Assembly (NCBI GenBank): GCA_049568075.1 | Contig: CP144911.1 | DNA from: Gottfriedia sp049568075 | GTDB lineage: Bacteria > Bacillota > Bacilli > Bacillales > Bacillaceae_G | Reading direction: 5' to 3' (one strand) | Length of the DNA stretch: 64,000 bases | Shown here: positions 17,727 to 26,219 of the stretch, piece by piece | How positions within the stretch are numbered: position 1 is the stretch's first letter | How the letters are laid out: each line of letters begins with the position of its first letter | The notes under the pieces: model-generated | Seen by the model: only the letters and a program-made list of their open reading frames with translations | What the model was told of the DNA's origin: nothing | The model's database searches: none | Program-made: the position numbers and the translations under genes

Positions 17727-18116
17727 ATGGCAATTACTTTTAAACAAATGGTTGCAGAGGCACGTGACAATGTACAAGGAATCAGTTCAGCAGATGCTCG
17801 TGAAAAAATTAATGCTAATCCTGAAACATTAGTAATTGATGTTCAAGACGCAGCCGATGCAGGTGCATGCGGATTAATACCAAGCAGTTTGAATATCTCA
17901 CTTGGAATGCTACCAATCCGTGCTGATTTAGAGTTACCAGAACATTTACGTGAGCCGAAATTAGCAGATCGAAATCGCCCTGTTCTTGTTACATGTGGTG
18001 CAGGTGGCCAAGCATCTTTAGGAGCATATTTACTTAAAAAAATGGGATTCACTGATGTTGCATATATCGATGGTGGTACTGCTGCGTGGAAAGCTGCTGG
18101 CTTTGACGTAGAATAA
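17727..18116 (+). CDS. Rhodanese-like domain protein
   Basis: 129 residues, single rhodanese domain. The active-site cysteine is Cys90 in VTCGAGGQASLGAYLLKKMG; N-terminal ETLVIDVQDAADAGACGLIPSSLNI and C-terminal YIDGGTAAWKAAGFDVE are characteristic. Such proteins carry sulfane sulfur as a persulfide in the cytoplasm. GGAGGAGTAAT precedes ATG 17727. It is monocistronic and lies between the hydrolase operon and ytxJ; a second Cys at about 48 is not part of the usual loop. Confidence 0.88.
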   Translation: MAITFKQMVAEARDNVQGISSADAREKINANPETLVIDVQDAADAGACGLIPSSLNISLGMLPIRADLELPEHLREPKLADRNRPVLVTCGAGGQASLGAYLLKKMGFTDVAYIDGGTAAWKAAGFDVE

Positions 18117-18117
18117 A

Positions 18118-18252
18118 ACTCAGACTGCCCACCAAACGCTCGCATTCTTCGTTGCTTCACCTGCTAAAGCGATGCTCATTACTGACAAAAGTAACTCCGC
18201 TCCTCACCAGGCTTCGCGCCTCGAAAGGCAAACGGTTTCAATTAGTCTGAGT
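18118..18252. repeat. Intergenic element bounded by 9-base inverted repeats
   Basis: ACTCAGACT at 18118-18126 is matched by AGTCTGAGT at 18244-18252. The enclosed 117 bases are GC-rich compared with their surroundings (CGCTCGCATTCTTCG, GCTCCTCACCAGGCTTCGCG). It starts immediately after the rhodanese stop codon. It has the form of a small non-coding repeat of the MITE or dispersed-repeat type; I see no transposase or reading frame. Confidence 0.5.
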
Positions 18253-18284
18253 ATCAAATTTTTTGTGTATTTTTCAAACAACAT

Positions 18285-18330
18285 AAAAAAACTGCACCTT
18301 AAGTTACGATTTAAGGTGCAGTTTTTTTAT
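18285..18330. terminator. Bidirectional terminator between rhodanese gene and ytxJ
   Basis: Perfect 12-base stem CTGCACCTTAA(G) / (T)TTAAGGTGCAG with A-run and T-run on both sides. Confidence 0.9.
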
Positions 18331-18656
18331 TTTTTTAGTAAAGCATTTTCAATTTCATCTTTCTTAATTGAAAAATGAGAAGTATTATAAACTGCTTCTC
18401 CATTTTCAAAAATAAATAATTGAGGAGATTCATGTTTGATTGCTGTTTTCTCAGCAATATAGTTAGACAATTCTCTGTCATCTTGAACTTGTAAAAAATA
18501 CAGTGGGACATTCTCATATGAAGATGCAAATGCTAAAAATTCAGTATAAGCTGCATGACTAATTGGGCATGTTGTACTATGCTTTAAAAACACAAATTTC
18601 TCATCGTTGTTAATTAGTTCATCAAACTGTTGAATCGTTGATATTCGATTTACCAT
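18327..18656 (-). CDS. ytxJ: Bacillithiol-associated redox protein YtxJ
   Basis: 109 residues, thioredoxin-like. The signature HSTTCPISHAAY holds the single redox Cys (Cys30) followed by Pro-Ile-Ser, which is typical of YtxJ, a proposed monothiol bacilliredoxin. Length agrees with B. subtilis YtxJ. ATG 18656 is chosen behind GAGGGA at ten bases. It overlaps the end of ytxG by 35 bases in another frame. In B. subtilis ytxH lies between ytxG and ytxJ; here it is absent. Confidence 0.9.
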   Translation of the reverse strand: MVNRISTIQQFDELINNDEKFVFLKHSTTCPISHAAYTEFLAFASSYENVPLYFLQVQDDRELSNYIAEKTAIKHESPQLFIFENGEAVYNTSHFSIKKDEIENALLKK

Positions 18657-19119
18657 TTTTCTTTTTTCCCTCACGCTTCGTTTTGTACTTTTCCCATAAA
18701 TCCATTGCTGTATTTCCCCAATTTACTACTTGGGACATTTTCTCAGTACTAACTTTTACAGTATTCGATACATTATTAGCAGTATCTCGTACTTTTTCAT
18801 TCATTTCTGAGATTGTAACTCCGACTTCTTCGACTGATTTAGCTAATACATCAAGGGATTTTGCTCGTTCACGCATATCTTTCGTAAGTTCATTCGAATT
18901 ATTCACAAAAATTTTAGCCTCATTTGCTAAATGATTCGAAGTATGTACTAATTGAACGGCTTCAACACAAACATTATGTAAATCTTTTTGTGTTTCAGCA
19001 ATAGTAGACTCTACACCTCTAAATACCCTTTCTAGTCGGAATAAAGTACGACTAATAAATACAACTAAGATCACAAATGCAACTGCTGCGATTAATGCAC
19101 TAATAGAAATTAAATCCAT
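18622..19119 (-). CDS. ytxG: YtxG, DUF948 membrane-anchored coiled-coil protein
   Basis: 165 residues with one N-terminal membrane segment (about 4-25, ISISALIAAVAFVILVVFI) and a long helical DUF948 region with heptad-like spacing to about 140, then a Lys-rich tail. General stress-associated operon gene in B. subtilis; biochemical role unknown. ATG 19119 follows AAAGGGG; the 15 earlier in-frame codons include that site. The 3' end overlaps ytxJ by 35 bases, so the two are one transcript. Confidence 0.88.
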   Translation of the reverse strand: MDLISISALIAAVAFVILVVFISRTLFRLERVFRGVESTIAETQKDLHNVCVEAVQLVHTSNHLANEAKIFVNNSNELTKDMRERAKSLDVLAKSVEEVGVTISEMNEKVRDTANNVSNTVKVSTEKMSQVVNWGNTAMDLWEKYKTKREGKKKNGKSNINDSTV

Positions 19120-19318
19120 TCGAAAAAACCCCTTTCCTTCATAGCCTTCCACAAATTTAATCACTTATTTCGTATTATACTACAAATTTTACCAAACACT
19201 AAACTAGTCGTAAAACAAGTTATCAAATTCTTTAGTAAAAAAAGAATACTTTAGTAAACAAAACTGACTAAATAGTTTACAATAGGTATATAGTTATAAT
19301 TATTGGAGGGAATTTTCA

Positions 19319-20434
19319 ATGAAAGATCCACGTATTTCAAAATTAGCTAAAAACTTAATCAATTACTCAGTAAAATTACAACCAGGAGAAAAAATCTTAA
19401 TTGAAAACTTTAAGCTAGAAACTGAATTAGTTACAGCTTTAGTTAAAGAAGCATATGCTGCTGGTGGTTTTCCTTTCGTATCAATCAAAGATCATAAAGT
19501 AGATCGCGCATTATTAATGGGTGCTACTGAAGAACACTTTAATAAAGTAGCAGAATACGAAGCAAATGTAATGAAAGATATGGATGCTTATATCGGTTTA
19601 CGTTCAGGTGTTAATATTAATGAACTTTCTGATGTACCAGACGAAAAAACTAAAATCCATGGTAAAACTGTTGGCCAAAAAGTACATAGAGCAATTCGTG
19701 TTCCAAAAACTAAATGGGTTGTACTACGTTACCCAACTGATTCAATGGCTCAATCAGCAAAAATGAGCACTGAAGCATTTGAAGATTTCTATTTTAATGT
19801 ATGCAACTTAGATTACGGTAAAATGGACAAAGCAATGGATGCTCTTGTTGAATTAATGAACCGTACAGATAAAGTTCAAATTAAAAGTCCTGGAACTGAT
19901 CTAACATTCTCAATTAAAGATATCCCAGCTATTAAATGTGCTGGTGAAATGAATATTCCTGATGGTGAAGTATTTACAGCACCAGTTCGTGATTCAGTAA
20001 ATGGTACACTTTCATATAACACACCATCTCCTAACAATGGTTTTACATTTGAAAATGTTCAACTTAAATTCAAAGATGGTAAAATTGTTGAAGCAACTGC
20101 TAACGACACTGAGCGTATCAACAAAATCTTTGATACAGATGAAGGTGCACGTTTTATCGGTGAATTCGCAATTGGTGTAAATCCATACATCTTACATCCA
20201 ATGGGAGACATCTTATTCGATGAAAAAATCGATGGAAGCTTCCACTTTACACCAGGTCAAGCTTATGACGAAGCTTACAACGGTAACAACTCAAATATCC
20301 ACTGGGATATGGTTTGTATCCAACGCCCTGAATACGGTGGAGGAGAAATCTATTTCGATGACGTTTTAATCCGTAAAGATGGTCTTTTCGTAATCGAAGA
20401 ATTAAAAGGATTAAACCCTGAAAACTTAAAATAA
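19319..20434 (+). CDS. ampS: M29-family aminopeptidase (AmpS/aminopeptidase T)
   Basis: 371 residues. Peptidase family M29 enzymes are cytoplasmic metal-dependent aminopeptidases. Family features: N-terminal YSVKLQPGEKILIENF, then IKCAGEMNIPDGEVFTAPV around 215 (metal ligand Glu), GARFIGEFAIGVNP around 275, and HWDMVCIQRPEYGGGEIYFDD near the end with His and Asp ligands. TTGGAGGG precedes ATG 19319. Monocistronic, divergent from ytxG-ytxJ, and followed by a terminator. Highly expressed type codon use. Confidence 0.92.
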   Translation: MKDPRISKLAKNLINYSVKLQPGEKILIENFKLETELVTALVKEAYAAGGFPFVSIKDHKVDRALLMGATEEHFNKVAEYEANVMKDMDAYIGLRSGVNINELSDVPDEKTKIHGKTVGQKVHRAIRVPKTKWVVLRYPTDSMAQSAKMSTEAFEDFYFNVCNLDYGKMDKAMDALVELMNRTDKVQIKSPGTDLTFSIKDIPAIKCAGEMNIPDGEVFTAPVRDSVNGTLSYNTPSPNNGFTFENVQLKFKDGKIVEATANDTERINKIFDTDEGARFIGEFAIGVNPYILHPMGDILFDEKIDGSFHFTPGQAYDEAYNGNNSNIHWDMVCIQRPEYGGGEIYFDDVLIRKDGLFVIEELKGLNPENLK

Positions 20435-20443
20435 TTTTTAGTA

Positions 20444-20477
20444 TAAAGAACACATACTTGGCTATGTGTTCTTTTTT
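20444..20477 (+). terminator. Terminator of the aminopeptidase gene
   Basis: Perfect stem AAGAACACATA / TATGTGTTCTT then TTTT. Confidence 0.88.
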
Positions 20478-20480
20478 CTA

Positions 20481-20597
20481 CGTCCCGGTCAACCATTCGA
20501 ACTTGCCTCAACCTATATATATCTTGCTTCTGACGATTCCTCTTTTGTAACAAGCCAAGTACTTCATGTAAATGGAGGTATAATGACTGAAACTTAA
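20481..20597 (+). pseudogene. 3' fragment of a short-chain dehydrogenase gene
   Basis: Thirty-eight in-frame codons ending in TAA give RPGQPFELASTYIYLASDDS, then SFVTSQVLHVNGGIMTET. This is the standard C-terminus of classical SDR oxidoreductases (GRP.QP.ELA..YVYLASD.SS.VTGQVLHVNGG). No start or upstream part remains: the aminopeptidase terminator ends directly before it. It is therefore a remnant left by deletion or rearrangement, not a gene. Confidence 0.85.
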
Positions 20598-20625
20598 AAA
20601 TTAAGAGACAACAATTCTAATACAA

Positions 20626-20655
20626 AAATAAAAGACTGGGAGATTCCCAGTCTTC
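20626..20655 (-). terminator. Terminator of the DAACS symporter gene
   Basis: Stem AAGACTGGGA / TCCCAGTCTT with T-run on the minus strand. Confidence 0.85.
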
Positions 20656-20659
20656 GTTT

Positions 20660-21868
20660 TTATGCAGCCTTTTTCCCGTTAGTCAACCTCTCAACTAACA
20701 TACTTACAGATAAATCACCTGTTGCATTTAACATTGTTGCAGGCGGATCAATTAACGTACTAATTGCTGCAAGAATTGGTAAAGATTCTACTGGTAACCC
20801 AAACAGAGAAAGAATTAACATTTCCCCAATCATTCCACCATTTGGAATTGCTCCCATTACCATACCAACTAGTAATGCAATACCGATTGTTACAAGATAA
20901 ATATTCAAACCAGAGAAATTCATTCCAAATACACCAAATGCAAAAGCAATTTTTACGACTCCACCCATAACAGATCCATCTTTATGTAATGCACTAGCTA
21001 AAGGAATAACAGTCTCTCTAATATTTTTAGATACGCCCATTTTTTCAGCTGATTCAAAATTTGTTGGAATCGTTGCTGCACTACTACAAGTTCCTAGAGA
21101 TGTTAACGTTGAAGGTAATACATTTTTCCAATAAATTCTAAATCCGTAACTACCACCAGCCATATAAGCAATAATACTATAAACGATAAAATAAAATAGA
21201 ATAGCAGTTACATAATATAAAACAAAAACTCGCTCATATGAACCTATTAATTCTTTACCATATGTCGGAACAAGATAAGCAAAATAAGCTCCAAGTCCAA
21301 CAGGTGCAAGATACATAATATAGTTAACCATATTCATGATCACTACATTACCACTTGATAATAATTTTTTAACAATGTCTGCTTTATCGCCAGCTTTATT
21401 CGTTGCTAAACCAACTAGTACAGCAAAAACGATAATTGCTAACATATTGCTTCTAGTAAACAAACCTGAGAAATCATTCACCGTAAATGTATTTACAATT
21501 TGCTCCGCTACTGATACTTTATCAGTTGCATCTGGCTTAACAATTGGGATATGAACCCCATGTGCAGGTGGGTAAACTTTCATAACAACAAGCATTATGA
21601 TCGCTGCAATAATACCTGTAAATAAAAATACCCCTGACATATTTCGCATAATCTTACCGAATTTTTCTCCTCCGCCATTTGCAAAACTTGAAGCTACAGA
21701 GAAAAATACAAGTGGTACAACTACTACGAATAATAAATTTAAAAATAAATCCCCTATTGGCTTAAGGGCAACTCCTACGCTTTCATGAGTATAACCGATG
21801 ACTGAACCTATGATGATACAACCAAGTAAAATCAAAGGGAAAGCGTAATTTCTAAATGAAAATTGCAT
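20660..21868 (-). CDS. Dicarboxylate/amino acid:cation symporter (DAACS family)
   Basis: 402 residues, about eight to ten membrane segments. Family landmarks include GDLFLNLLFVVVVPLVFFSVASS (about 40), the Ser-rich re-entrant loop LTSLGTCSSAATIPTNFE around 260, GSVMGGVVKIAFAFG near 310 and LIDPPATMLNATGDLSVSMLVERL near the C-terminus. DAACS proteins import glutamate, aspartate or C4-dicarboxylates with Na+ or H+. The gene is not close enough to GltT/GltP signatures for me to choose a substrate. ATG 21868 is preceded by AGGAGG. Confidence 0.9.
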   Translation of the reverse strand: MQFSFRNYAFPLILLGCIIIGSVIGYTHESVGVALKPIGDLFLNLLFVVVVPLVFFSVASSFANGGGEKFGKIMRNMSGVFLFTGIIAAIIMLVVMKVYPPAHGVHIPIVKPDATDKVSVAEQIVNTFTVNDFSGLFTRSNMLAIIVFAVLVGLATNKAGDKADIVKKLLSSGNVVIMNMVNYIMYLAPVGLGAYFAYLVPTYGKELIGSYERVFVLYYVTAILFYFIVYSIIAYMAGGSYGFRIYWKNVLPSTLTSLGTCSSAATIPTNFESAEKMGVSKNIRETVIPLASALHKDGSVMGGVVKIAFAFGVFGMNFSGLNIYLVTIGIALLVGMVMGAIPNGGMIGEMLILSLFGLPVESLPILAAISTLIDPPATMLNATGDLSVSMLVERLTNGKKAA

Positions 21869-21969
21869 AAGCTTCCTCCTAATATAATTGCTATTTGTAG
21901 TATACCGAAAATTTAATAGTTTGTACTCCAATTTTTCAATTAAACCTACATATTTCTACATAAACATAC

Positions 21970-22003
21970 AAAAAAGAACACTTTGTATGATCTACAAGTG
22001 TTC
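21970..22003 (-). terminator. Terminator of the DUF1292 gene
   Basis: Minus strand AGAACACTT...AAAGTGTTCT followed by TTTTTTG. Confidence 0.7.
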
Positions 22004-22083
22004 TACCTTTATTGAAATTACGAAATACTACCTATACTTTTGCCCGTATTCCAATGCTTTAATCCTACTTTTTTTTAATCTTA

Positions 22084-22344
22084 TTATCTTAAGACTTCAT
22101 CAAAAGCAGCTGAAACTTTTTCAAACTCTTCTTCTGTTTCAATATCATAAAACTCGCCATCTTCTTCGACTCTTAAGAAGAAAACGTCAATATCCTCTTC
22201 ACTTTCTTTTTCTACTTCTTCTAGTAAACCTACTGCTATGTATTCATGACCTTCAATTGTAATTGAGCCTAGTACTTCGTAATCTTGCTCGTCTCCTTCA
22301 TCATAGCTAAGTGTAAGAATTTCGCCTACTTCAATCTTTTCCAT
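22084..22344 (-). CDS. DUF1292 domain protein (YrzB-like)
   Basis: 86 residues, strongly acidic, with the DUF1292 pattern GEILTLSYDEGDEQDYEVLGSI, then YIAVGLLEE and DIDVFFLRVEEDGEFYDIETEEEFEKV. Function of the family is unknown. ATG 22344 is used; five earlier in-frame codons overlap the upstream GAGGTTAAG. Single gene with its own terminator. The family is normally found elsewhere in Bacillus genomes, beside alaS-related genes, so this may be a paralogue. Confidence 0.82.
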   Translation of the reverse strand: MEKIEVGEILTLSYDEGDEQDYEVLGSITIEGHEYIAVGLLEEVEKESEEDIDVFFLRVEEDGEFYDIETEEEFEKVSAAFDEVLR

Positions 22345-22648
22345 AAATCTTAACCTCACTTATTTCAAATTAATTTTGCATAAAGAAAAACCTTTATGTT
22401 CCTTTAGTGTAACAGAATGATGCAAAACGTTAAATTGTAAATACACTTAAAGCTTTTCTAAATCGTTCTATTTTTAAACCATCTTTTTTGTGAGAATCAA
22501 TTTTAGTAAAAAATTTATTTTTTTAAAATTTACATGAATATTTTTACCAACGCTGTAATAAGATTTAGAACAACCAATTCTTAAGTTTCTTTCAAGTTTA
22601 TTAAGTTGGACAAGCCTATGTCTTCAAATAGTAGATATTTTCTATATT
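22345..22648. other. Intergenic region, nothing recognised
   Basis: About 300 AT-rich bases between two divergent small genes. It must hold both promoters, but no confident -35/-10 pair, riboswitch or operator palindrome stands out. Confidence 0.35.
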
Positions 22649-22664
22649 TAGGGAGGATTACTGT

Positions 22665-22952
22665 ATGTCAAAATTAATAATGGGTCAAGAACAATCTAGA
22701 AGAAAAACTGTCAATTTTAAATCATTCTTTCAACGTTTTACTAAAAACCAAATAATTGATGAAACGCCATCACAACTTTTACATAATGAGTTAAGAAGCT
22801 TACAAAAACTTTTAGAGCTAAAAGAAATTAATTTTATTTATGCCGATCCCGAATACATTGATGTTGCTATTATGGAATTAGAAGCTATACGAACAAAATA
22901 CAGTATAACTGTTAGACAATTAAAGGAAATACAGTCTGCTAGTGCTGTATGA
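22665..22952 (+). CDS. Small helical protein, unknown
   Basis: 95 residues, charged and predicted mostly alpha-helical from about residue 30 (QLLHNELRSLQKLLELKEIN, then AIMELEAIRTKYSITVRQLK). No signal peptide or membrane segment. I do not recognise a family. GGGAGGATTACTGT precedes ATG 22665 and a perfect terminator follows directly, so it is a real, monocistronic gene. Function unknown. Confidence 0.65.
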   Translation: MSKLIMGQEQSRRKTVNFKSFFQRFTKNQIIDETPSQLLHNELRSLQKLLELKEINFIYADPEYIDVAIMELEAIRTKYSITVRQLKEIQSASAV

Positions 22953-22954
22953 AA

Positions 22955-22999
22955 AAAATAGATAAATAGCATATTAGCTATTTATCTATTTTTCTATGT
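22955..22999. terminator. Bidirectional terminator
   Basis: Long perfect stem AAATAGATAAATAGC / GCTATTTATCTATTT, between convergent genes. Confidence 0.9.
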
Positions 23000-23012
23000 T
23001 TTTACCCTTGCA

Positions 23013-24344
23013 TTAAGAACTGACCTCATACTTCGTTTCGTAAGTCTTAACTTTTTTAAATACATTGATGAAAATCGTTATGCACGGAAGAAGCCATAAG
23101 AATATTGCATAAGGTAAATACTCATGTAACTTCATATTAATGACTGTACTACTCATGATTGCAAGAACATTCCAAGGGATCATTGCTGGAAATAATAAAG
23201 TTGTATCCGCCATTAACCGAGCCAATTCTTCTTTGTTATATTTATTTGACCAATGCGCTAAAAAAGATCGCCCTGTTAAAATAATAGGCATCGTTTGGTT
23301 ACCGGCTATTACGCATATAACTGCTGTTGCACCAATTGTTTTCAAAGAATCGGATAGCATTGAAGTTGAAGTTTGAAGCCATTTATCTAACATCGGCTGA
23401 ATGATATTAAGCTCCTCCAATAACGCATTATAAATTCCTGCTACAGCAATAAACAATAACAAGCTATACATATGACTTAGCCCTCCGCCAAGTCCATTAA
23501 TTCCATGCCAAAAAGAATTCACAATTTTACTAAAAGAAATTCCATTAAACAAAGCTATTAAACTTCCAGATAAAATACTAATGACATACGAGTAAATAAT
23601 ATTGATTCGAAATAAAACAAGTACAACTAATAAAATCGGTGGAATAAATTGAATGAATGAAAAATCCTTATTGCTCACGATTTCATGTTGTGTCTGGGTA
23701 ATTCCTTGCGCAAACTGTAAATCCATTACGCTAAAAAATATGATTGTTACGATTACAGCAGTAATGGATGTAAAAAGCATCGCTTTACCTTGTTTTTTGA
23801 CAGTTGTTTCAAGAATATTAGCTAAAAGTTGATGTGCGCTTGAAAAAGGTGACGTTCGATCACCAACAAATGCACCCGAAATAACCGCTCCAGCCGATAT
23901 TTCCACAGGTATATGTAGTAATATGGCACTACTAATAAGAGGAACTCCTAAGGCACTTAATGTTCCAATCGACGAACCCAAAATCATTGAAAAAATCATC
24001 GTCGTTAGAAAACAAAACACAAAAAAATGATGTGGATTTATTGCCTGCAAAGTAATCGAAACCATCGATGTTATCGTTCCTGATAAATACCAAGATGGAA
24101 GTAAAAAGCTAATTAAAAATAAGATAAAGAGAACAATTTTAACTTTTCCCATCCCTTGATAGCTTAACTTCATAATATTTCTAACTTCATATCCTCTTTT
24201 TAAACTTAATACGATTAAAAAAATTAATCCTGGTAAAATTCCAAATACGAGAGAGATATGTAATATGACGGAACTAATAATTCCAGTCAAAGTTACTAAT
24301 ATTAGGAAACTTGCCTGTTTAACTGAAAATTGGTTCTCCAACAC
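23013..24344 (-). CDS. NhaC-family Na+/H+ antiporter, second copy
   Basis: 443-residue membrane protein with about 11 hydrophobic segments. NhaC markers: SIGTLSALGVPLISSAILLHIP, GAVISGAFVGDRTSPFSSAH near 155, and TLLFPAMIPWNVLAIMSS near 395. The common annotation is Na+/H+ antiport, but the substrate may be an organic ion. GTG 24344 is taken as start with AAGGGG five bases upstream; the TTG next to it is also possible. Unlike the copy at 3065-4444, it has no T-box. Confidence 0.85.
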   Translation of the reverse strand: MLENQFSVKQASFLILVTLTGIISSVILHISLVFGILPGLIFLIVLSLKRGYEVRNIMKLSYQGMGKVKIVLFILFLISFLLPSWYLSGTITSMVSITLQAINPHHFFVFCFLTTMIFSMILGSSIGTLSALGVPLISSAILLHIPVEISAGAVISGAFVGDRTSPFSSAHQLLANILETTVKKQGKAMLFTSITAVIVTIIFFSVMDLQFAQGITQTQHEIVSNKDFSFIQFIPPILLVVLVLFRINIIYSYVISILSGSLIALFNGISFSKIVNSFWHGINGLGGGLSHMYSLLLFIAVAGIYNALLEELNIIQPMLDKWLQTSTSMLSDSLKTIGATAVICVIAGNQTMPIILTGRSFLAHWSNKYNKEELARLMADTTLLFPAMIPWNVLAIMSSTVINMKLHEYLPYAIFLWLLPCITIFINVFKKVKTYETKYEVSS

Positions 24345-24442
24345 TTCTTCCCCTTCTTTCAAACAGTTTTATTACATTAAATTGATTAAATATCATTCAT
24401 AATTATATTAGCTTTCAATTAATAATACACTTATATTTCAAT

Positions 24443-24474
24443 TAAAAAGCACTACTTCAAGAAGTAATGCTTTT
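24443..24474 (-). terminator. Terminator of the PhzF-HD-GNAT operon
   Basis: Minus strand AAAAGCATTACTT / AAGTAGTGCTTTTTA. Confidence 0.8.
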
Positions 24475-24494
24475 GCACTAAAATACTAATGCTT

Positions 24495-25169
24495 TTAACT
24501 AAAATGTAAATCCGTTCCATATTGAACTAATTTTAATTTTCGTGCGATTGCCTGCGATGCATAATTATCCCAAGATGTACTGTAAAAAGCAGTTCGTCCT
24601 TGGTGTTGGATGTCCGCAGCCCAAGCATTTGAAACAATTAATCCATACTCTTTTCCACGAAAATCCTCGAGCGTATATACGCTTGCTTCAGCAGCTTCAG
24701 CTGATTGTCTGGCACTACAGCAAATCGACACAGCTATGTCATTTTCAATAATTGCATAACATGGTTCTTTAAATTCTAGCTCCTCATATGTATAAGGAAA
24801 GTTTGGTAATAAAAATTGTTTATTTGCCTGGGTAATTTTTATTGCTTTCGATGATGCTTTACCAACTGTTTGAAATACATATGCCGGCCCCATCCATAAA
24901 CTGTCTATCTGATGAGTTTTACTTAAAATCTGCATGATATTTACTATAGGTATACTATAGTTCGTGTCTAAGGCCTTCTCTAATTCAATTAGTTCTTCAT
25001 TTTTAAGACTATCTAAAAACCTTTTCACATTCCCCATTTTGGTGCTTCCAATATAGAACCGTGGTGCTTTTGTATATGGTTGTTCATTTATTTGTGTTAT
25101 TTTTCCAACTTCATCGTATTTAAATAATACGTTAATATGCATTTCCATAAGTTCTAGCTCTGATTTCAA
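24495..25169 (-). CDS. GNAT-like acetyltransferase
   Basis: 224 residues. The C-terminal half fits a GNAT fold: CYAIIENDIAVSICCSARQ, AAEASVYTLEDFRGKEYGLI (acetyl-CoA region without the classical RGxG) and ALYSTSWDN-like FYSTSWDNYASQAIARKL. The N-terminal half is unfamiliar. TTG 25169 is chosen because GGGGGAG lies just before it; an earlier in-frame start would include that site. It is last in a probable operon behind the HD-domain and PhzF genes (gaps 57 and 18 bases). Substrate unknown. Confidence 0.7.
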   Translation of the reverse strand: MKSELELMEMHINVLFKYDEVGKITQINEQPYTKAPRFYIGSTKMGNVKRFLDSLKNEELIELEKALDTNYSIPIVNIMQILSKTHQIDSLWMGPAYVFQTVGKASSKAIKITQANKQFLLPNFPYTYEELEFKEPCYAIIENDIAVSICCSARQSAEAAEASVYTLEDFRGKEYGLIVSNAWAADIQHQGRTAFYSTSWDNYASQAIARKLKLVQYGTDLHFS

Positions 25170-25226
25170 AAAGACTCCCCCTGGCTTCAAACTAGTTAAT
25201 TTACATACTTCAAATTTCTTTTTACT

Positions 25227-26201
25227 CTATCTTTTAATTTTTACAAATGTTCCTTTTTCAGACTTTTCTATTGCGATCTTATTTATTTTAGCTATATTGT
25301 CTGATAAAAGAGATGATTGTTGGACAGTTTTTCCGTCTAATGATACAGGCACATCGATAATCCTTCTTTTAGCTTTTCGATGAATATCATAATCTTGATC
25401 ATTTTCTTCGAGCACAACTTTTGCATATAAACTGTTTACTAACTCTTGTATTTCTTGATCATTGCTTTCTTGAATTAATGTCATTAACTGCATATCGTCC
25501 AATAATAAATCGTTTAACTTAATAATATCTTTTTGTAATGCCAGTTTAATAATCTTTGCAAGTGAATCATATGAATAAATGCCGATCGGACCTAAAAAAT
25601 AATCAATAGTAAGTTTATAATAAATCACTGTAAACCACTCCGCTATTTCTATAGAGTTAACACAGATTTCTCCATTTACAATAACTAATGAATTTAAAAA
25701 TGCTTCAATTTCTTTTTTAGGTGTTCCAAAATATGTATGCATATCTCTTAATGTATAATCTATTCGATCTGCACATAGCTTCGGAAGCTCTTTTTCAAGT
25801 ATTTCCCACTTATCTATATCAAAGATTTCTTTCATATCGATATGATATTTTTCAAGTATAGAAGGGATCTCTGAATCTAAAATTACTTTTTCAAAGATTG
25901 TTTCATGGTAATTTTCTTCCCTATTATCAAAAACAAAATCAATAACATGAGAAAATGCCGTGTGGGAAACATCATGTAATAAACCAGCTATTTGTTCCTT
26001 GACCGAACCCCCTAACCTTTTTATTAACAACATAACGCCAATAGAATGGTCATATCGGGTACCATTAAAATGCTGATCCACTAAAAAGGTAGCACCAGTC
26101 TGATGAATTCTTTTTAACCGTTGAATTGGTTTTGTTTCGATTAATTCAACAAGAACTTGATCAATATTGTATTGTCCATACAGCTTATCGCTCAAAAACA
26201 T
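25227..26201 (-). CDS. HD-domain phosphohydrolase
   Basis: 324 residues. Metal-binding HD motif: His52 (TRYDHSIGV), His76-Asp77 (AGLLHDVSHTAFSH) and a downstream Asp in LCADRIDYTLRDM near 150. This arrangement is seen in dGTPase/YwfO-like HD proteins that hydrolyse nucleotides. The exact substrate is not evident. ATG 26201 lies behind AAAAGGAG. It follows the PhzF gene with 18 bases and precedes the GNAT gene, suggesting one transcript, though the three products have no obvious common pathway. Confidence 0.85.
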   Translation of the reverse strand: MFLSDKLYGQYNIDQVLVELIETKPIQRLKRIHQTGATFLVDQHFNGTRYDHSIGVMLLIKRLGGSVKEQIAGLLHDVSHTAFSHVIDFVFDNREENYHETIFEKVILDSEIPSILEKYHIDMKEIFDIDKWEILEKELPKLCADRIDYTLRDMHTYFGTPKKEIEAFLNSLVIVNGEICVNSIEIAEWFTVIYYKLTIDYFLGPIGIYSYDSLAKIIKLALQKDIIKLNDLLLDDMQLMTLIQESNDQEIQELVNSLYAKVVLEENDQDYDIHRKAKRRIIDVPVSLDGKTVQQSSLLSDNIAKINKIAIEKSEKGTFVKIKR

Positions 26202-26219
26202 ACTGTACTCCTTTTCATT

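Noticed and set aside
18172..18378. 68-codon plus-strand frame
   Set aside because: It covers the inverted-repeat element and the bidirectional terminator, so it cannot be a gene.
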